NCBI GenBank assembly: GCA_013298245.1
Contig: JAAFHD010000097.1
Coordinates: 1,453 to 10,200 of the forward strand
DNA length: 8,748 nt
Direction: 5' to 3'
DNA from: Alphaproteobacteria bacterium
Lineage (GTDB): Bacteria; Pseudomonadota; Alphaproteobacteria; Acetobacterales; Acetobacteraceae
Part shown: in pieces, positions 5,461 to 8,748 of the stretch
How positions within the stretch are numbered: the first letter of the stretch is position 1
How the letters are laid out: every line of letters starts with the position of its first letter
The notes under the pieces: generated by a model
The model's database searches: none
Seen by the model: only the letters and a program-made list of their open reading frames with translations
Told to the model about the DNA's origin: nothing
Program-made: the position numbers and the translations under genes

Positions 5461-6404
5461 TACTCCGCGCGAATATTCGCAGCCCGGATCACCTCACCAA
5501 ACACCCGATGCTCCGCCGTCACCAAGGCCTGCACTTCGGCCGGGCTGGTCGGCGCGGGGATGTTGCCCGCACCGGTCATCCGTTCATTCACCGGCGCCTG
5601 GCGCAGCACGGCAGCCGTCGCGGCCGCGACGCGCTCCAGCACCGGCGCCCCGGTCCCGCGCGGCGCGAACAGCCCGAACCAGTTGTCGAAGGCGAAGTCC
5701 GCCAGGCCCAATTCGCCGCTCGTCGGCAGCCCGGGTGCGACCGCGGAACGCCGCTCCGCCGCCACCATCAGCCCGCGCAAACGCCCGGCCTGGATATGCG
5801 GCAGGATGGTCGGCAAGGGGTCCATGATGGCGGGGATGCGCCCGGCCAGAACTTCGGGAATGGCGGCCGCACTGCCGCGGAAATGCACGCCGGTCAGTGG
5901 CACGCCGGTGCGGCGCGCGAGCAATTCCATCACCACATGCACCAGGCTGCCAGGCCCGGCGGAGGCATAGTTCAACCCACCCGGCGCGCGCCGCGCTTCG
6001 GCCAGGAAGCCCGCGTAATCCTGCGCGGCAAAACCCGGGTTCACCGCCAGCGCCACATCCGCGCGCGACACCCGCGTGGCACCCACCAGGTCGCGCAGCG
6101 GATCAAACGTCAGCCCGGAATAGGTGTGCGGATTGATCGTCACCTGGCCGCAATAGGCCATCAGCAGTGTGTTGCCGTCCGCGGGCGCGCGGGCCACGAA
6201 TTCACTGGCGATATTGCCGCCCGCACCGGGGCGGTTATCGACCACCACGGGCGTGCCCCAGGCCTCCTGCAACCCGGTCGCGATCAGGCGCGCCGTCACG
6301 TCGGTCAGGCCGCCGGCGGCGAAGCCGACAATCATGCGGATGGGCGTGCCCTGCGCAAAGGCGGGTGCTGCGAGGGGCAGGGCAAGCAGGCTGCGGCGAA
6401 GCAT
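5460..6404 (-). CDS. TctC-family (Bug) tripartite tricarboxylate transporter substrate-binding protein
   Basis: The 314-residue product has a signal peptide (MLRRSLLALPLAAPAFA, likely cut after A17, A-F-A before Gln18), so it acts in the periplasm. Family marks are IRMIVGFAAGGLTDVTARL (22-40), the ligand-binding glycine-rich loop with Asp35, VVDNRPGAGGNIA (54-66), PADGNTLLM (74-82), NYASAGPGSLVH (145-156) and a C-terminal region rich in the usual Ala/Val helices. Length matches the family, about 300-330 residues. These proteins bind carboxylates and other small acids. TctA and TctB membrane partners are not in this window, which is common for orphan Bug proteins. AAGGAG (6412-6417 on the opposite strand) lies seven bases before ATG 6404. 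A frame extension up to 6602 runs through tandem repeats and is not coding. The gene is divergent from the broken oxidoreductase and convergent with the plus-strand run. Confidence 0.92.
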   Translation of the reverse strand: MLRRSLLALPLAAPAFAQGTPIRMIVGFAAGGLTDVTARLIATGLQEAWGTPVVVDNRPGAGGNIASEFVARAPADGNTLLMAYCGQVTINPHTYSGLTFDPLRDLVGATRVSRADVALAVNPGFAAQDYAGFLAEARRAPGGLNYASAGPGSLVHVVMELLARRTGVPLTGVHFRGSAAAIPEVLAGRIPAIMDPLPTILPHIQAGRLRGLMVAAERRSAVAPGLPTSGELGLADFAFDNWFGLFAPRGTGAPVLERVAAATAAVLRQAPVNERMTGAGNIPAPTSPAEVQALVTAEHRVFGEVIRAANIRAE

Positions 6405-6411
6405 GGGCGAT

Positions 6412-6417
6412 CTCCTT
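6412..6417 (-). promoter_or_regulatory. Ribosome binding site of the TctC-type gene
   Basis: On the minus strand AAGGAG lies seven bases before the ATG at 6402-6404. It decides the start against the longer open frame that begins at 6602, and it agrees with the signal peptide starting at MLRRS. Confidence 0.8.
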
Positions 6418-6443
6418 CGAAGCCGGTCGGATATCGGCCCCGC

Positions 6444-6535
6444 GCGGAGCGCGCAATGGGCATATGGCGGAGCGCGCAATGGGCATATGGCGGAGCGCGC
6501 AATGGGCATACGGCGCGCGGCGCAATGGTTGCGCG
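6444..6535. repeat. 23-bp tandem repeats in the divergent promoter region
   Basis: Three adjacent copies of a 23-base unit run at 6444-6466, 6467-6489 and 6490-6512. The first two are identical and the third differs by one base (CATACG for CATATG). A fourth, decayed copy (6513-6535) keeps the core GCGCAATGG. Each full unit holds GGAGCGCGC and the palindrome CATATG (or variant). The unit length is not a multiple of three, and the array lies between a minus-strand gene start (6404) and a plus-strand gene start (6564), so it is noncoding. On the minus strand, TTGCGC of the first unit could serve as a -35 element. Either operator-like repeats or a minisatellite is possible. Confidence 0.85.
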
Positions 6536-6563
6536 CGCGGGGCCGCGATGGCACGGGGACGCG

Positions 6564-8052
6564 ATGCTGCGGCTGACCGAAATCCGCCTGCCCTTGGACC
6601 ACCCGCCGGATGCCCTGGCCGATGCGGTGCGCGACCGGCTGGGCATCGCGCCGCTATCCTTCCAGGTGGTCCGCCGCGGTTTTGATGCGCGCCAGAAACG
6701 CGCGATCCGCCTGGTGTATTCGGTGGACGCGGCGGTGGCGGACGAAGCCGCGCAGGTCGCGCGCGGCGACCAACGCATCCGCGCAGCACCTTCGATGCGC
6801 TACGAATTCATCGCCCATGCGCCCACGGATTTGGCCGATCGCCCAGTGGTGGTCGGCACCGGCCCCTGCGGGATTTTCGCGGCCCTGCTGCTGGCGCAAA
6901 TGGGTTTTCGCCCGATCATCCTCGAACGTGGCCAGCCCGTCCGCCAACGCACCAAGGACACCTGGGGCCTGTGGCGCCGCAACGCCTTGAAGCCCGAATC
7001 CAACGTGCAATTCGGCGAGGGCGGTGCCGGCACCTTCTCCGACGGCAAGCTCTATTCCCAAATCCGCGACCCGCTTTTGCATGGCCGCAAGGTGCTGACG
7101 GAATTCGTCAAAGCCGGCGCGCCGGAAGAGATCCTGTTCGTCTCCAAACCCCATATCGGCACCTTCCGCCTGGTCTCCGTGGTCGAAGCCATCCGCGCGG
7201 AAATCGAAGCACTGGGCGGCGAATACCGCTTCGGCACGCGCATGGAAGAAGTCCTGCTGGACGACACCCGCGCCGTGCGGGGATTGCGCCTGTCGGACGG
7301 CACCACCCTGCCCTGCCGGCATGTGGTGCTGGCGCTGGGCCATTCCGCCCGCGACAGTTCACGCGGCGAATGGGCGCAGCGTCTACAGCTTCTGCATGTG
7401 CCCCGGCGGCCGCGTCGTCGCCGCCACCTCCGAGGAAGGCCAGGTCGTGACCAATGGCATGAGCCAATATTCCCGCGCCGAATTCAACGCGAACGCCGGC
7501 CTGGTGGTGGGCGTGGACGCGCGCGATTTCGGCGCCGAAGGGCCGCTCGCGGGCATCGCTTTCCAGCGCCACTGGGAGCGCCAGGCTTTCATCGCCGGCG
7601 GCGGCGATTACCGGGCACCTGCGCAGCGCGTCGCGGATTTCCTGGCCGGCCGCGCATCGACCACGCGGGGCACCGTCACCCCCAGCTACCAGCCCGGCGT
7701 GACGCCCACGGATTTGGCGCTTTGCCTGCCCGACTACGCCGTCACCGCCATGCGCGAGGCCCTGCCCGCCATGGCCCGCCAATTGCCCGGCTTCGACATG
7801 GGCGACGCGGTGATGACCGGCGTTGAAACCCGCACCTCCTCGCCCTTGCGCATCGACCGCACGGATGGTTGCGAAAGCCCCAACACGCCAGGCCTTTACC
7901 CGGCCGGCGAGGGCGGCGGCTATGCCGGCGGCATTCTCTCCGCCGGCGTGGATGGCATTCGCGTGGCGGAAGCGGTGGCCTGCGCCATGCTGGGCCAGGA
8001 ATTGCCCGCCGAACGCCGCCGCCACGGCGTGGTGACGGAGGGCTGGGGATGA
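6564..8052 (+). pseudogene. FAD-dependent dehydrogenase (COG2509 type), internally deleted and frameshifted
   Basis: Frame one runs from ATG 6564 for 264 recognisable codons: an N-terminal domain (MLRLTEIRLPLDHP), the FAD-binding VVVGTGPCG (96-103), LERGQPV, NVQFGEGGAGTFSDGKL, KPHIGT and VLALGHSARD (255-264). The family then continues for about 50 residues into a segment like ADYKLVHH-NGRSVYSFCMCPGG. Here the reading jumps at 7356-7360 into another frame, giving VHAANGRSVYSFCMCPGG at once, then NGMSQYSRAE, GVETRTSSPLRI and LYPAGEGGGYAGGILSAG to the stop at 8050-8052. About 50 codons are missing and the loss is not a multiple of three. The total is about 495 codons against about 545 expected. 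Without repair, frame one reads nonsense to a stop at 7824-7826. The ATG has a modest GGGG ribosome site. The 3' end overlaps the TetR gene by ATGA. The family's physiological substrate is not well known. Confidence 0.85.
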
Positions 8053-8699
8053 CCGAACCTGAGCGCGATCGCCCGCCGGGGCGTGAATCGCCCTCGCACA
8101 AGCAGCCAAATCCGGTGGCGCTTGGCGACAGCAAGGCGACGCCGGATTTGCCCCCCCGCCGCGGCTACCACCACGGCAACCTGCGCGAGGCCCTGCTGGA
8201 AGCCGCGCGCCAGCTGACCGCCGAACGCGGCCCGCACGGCTTCACCATGCTGGAGGCGGCGAAGGCGGCGGGCGTTTCGGCCTCGGCCCCCTATCGCCAC
8301 TTCAAGGACCGCGACGCGATGCTGGCGGAGCTGTGCAAGCGCGGCTTCGCGCTGTTCGGCGAAAGGCTGGCGGGCAGCGGCGGGCTGGACCGGATGGGCG
8401 CGGCCTACCTGGCCTTCGCGCGCGAAGAGCCTGGGCTTTACGGCGCCATGTTCGAATGGCGCGCGGCGAAATCGGCGCCGGATGGCGATGCCTTCGGCAC
8501 GCTGGTCGGCGCGATCGCGGCGCGGCTGCCGCCTGGCGTGGACGCGCAGTCCGCCAGGCTGCGCGCGCTGCAGGTCTGGGCGATGTCGCATGGCGTCGCC
8601 AGCCTGGAACGCGCGGGCATGCCGCCGCCCGGCAGCGGCGCGCCGGCGCCAGAGGTGGTGTTGGGGGATGCGGTGGGGCGGTTGCTGAAGGCGATGTGA
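8049..8699 (+). CDS. TetR/AcrR family transcriptional regulator
   Basis: The 216-residue protein has a TetR-type DNA-binding region: GYHHGNLREALLEAARQLTAERG (39-61) leads into the helix-turn-helix GFTMLEAAKAAGVSASAPYRHFKDRDAML (64-92). The C-terminal ligand domain includes AYLAFAREEPGLYGAMFEW (119-137), which fits the WHG-type TetR C-terminal family. The first 38 residues are an unconserved Pro/Arg-rich extension encoded by a palindromic stretch, so the true start could be later. ATG 8049 is preferred because GGAGG (8037-8041) lies seven bases ahead and the ATGA overlap couples it to the preceding oxidoreductase gene. Such regulators usually repress adjacent genes, so the broken oxidoreductase or the divergent TctC-type gene are candidate targets. 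Confidence 0.9.
   Translation: MTEPERDRPPGRESPSHKQPNPVALGDSKATPDLPPRRGYHHGNLREALLEAARQLTAERGPHGFTMLEAAKAAGVSASAPYRHFKDRDAMLAELCKRGFALFGERLAGSGGLDRMGAAYLAFAREEPGLYGAMFEWRAAKSAPDGDAFGTLVGAIAARLPPGVDAQSARLRALQVWAMSHGVASLERAGMPPPGSGAPAPEVVLGDAVGRLLKAM
8107..8150. repeat. Imperfect palindrome within the TetR N-terminal extension
   Basis: CAAATCCGG (8107-8115) and CCGGATTTG (8142-8150) are perfect complements. Pairing continues inward, imperfectly, through GGCGCTT and AAGGCGAC. It lies inside the TetR reading frame, in codons for the unconserved extension. It could be an operator, an RNA hairpin or an inserted dispersed repeat. Confidence 0.6.
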
Positions 8700-8748
8700 C
8701 GCTGTCATCCATGGGCGTGGCGACTGCTGGCTGCGCGGATGGCGGGTT

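Noticed and set aside
6444..6535. CRISPR array
   Set aside because: The 23-bp copies are directly adjacent with no spacers and no cas genes nearby.
5508..6563. Upstream extension of the oxidoreductase frame
   Set aside because: This part is antisense to the TctC-type gene. The family N-terminus begins at 6564.
6405..6602. Upstream extension of the TctC-type gene to 6602
   Set aside because: It would pass through the 23-bp repeats and has no ribosome site. The AAGGAG before 6404 and the signal peptide fix the start.

Overview
The window looks like chromosomal DNA of a high-G+C alphaproteobacterium, most likely an Acetobacteraceae (Roseomonas-like) organism. This rests on the strong G/C bias at third codon positions and on the mix of families: an orphan TctC-type binding protein, a DUF1194 von Willebrand-like protein, a YcgN cysteine-cluster protein and a carboxymuconolactone decarboxylase (CMD)-like protein next to a short-chain dehydrogenase (SDR). 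No database search was possible, so the taxonomy is inference. I see no tRNA, rRNA, CRISPR array, transposase or phage gene.

Layout. (1) 1-992, minus strand: the N-terminal part of a membrane-anchored sensor protein that runs off the left edge. (2) 1085-5234, plus strand: a tightly packed run of seven genes. It holds a YcgN-family protein, a class I (DapA/NanA-type) aldolase family protein, a 68-residue DUF2158 protein, a small cupin, a secreted DUF1194 protein, a CMD-like domain joined in frame to a BDH2/DHRS6-like SDR, and a 73-residue membrane protein. Several neighbours overlap or abut. (3) 5235-5459: a convergent intergenic stretch packed with hairpins, including a perfect 22-bp inverted repeat. 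(4) 5460-6404, minus strand: a TctC-type periplasmic solute-binding protein with no TctA/TctB partners in view. (5) 6405-6563: a divergent intergenic region with a 23-bp sequence in three tandem copies plus a decayed fourth. (6) 6564-8052, plus strand: an FAD-dependent dehydrogenase of the COG2509 type, broken by an internal deletion of about 50 codons that also shifts the frame. It overlaps (ATGA) a TetR-family regulator at 8049-8699.

How they may work together. The plus-strand run could encode catabolism of a small oxo- or hydroxy-acid: the aldolase family member cleaves or dehydrates a 2-keto acid, and the SDR oxidises or reduces a hydroxy/keto acid. The cupin, CMD-like and TctC proteins are also common in such accessory catabolic neighbourhoods. 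This is inference, because no pathway-specific enzyme is decisive here. The TetR regulator is translationally coupled to the broken oxidoreductase.

The points most worth checking are the CMD-SDR fusion, which keeps a strong internal Shine-Dalgarno site, the internally deleted oxidoreductase, and the 23-bp promoter-region repeats. I found no convincing new defence or mobile system.
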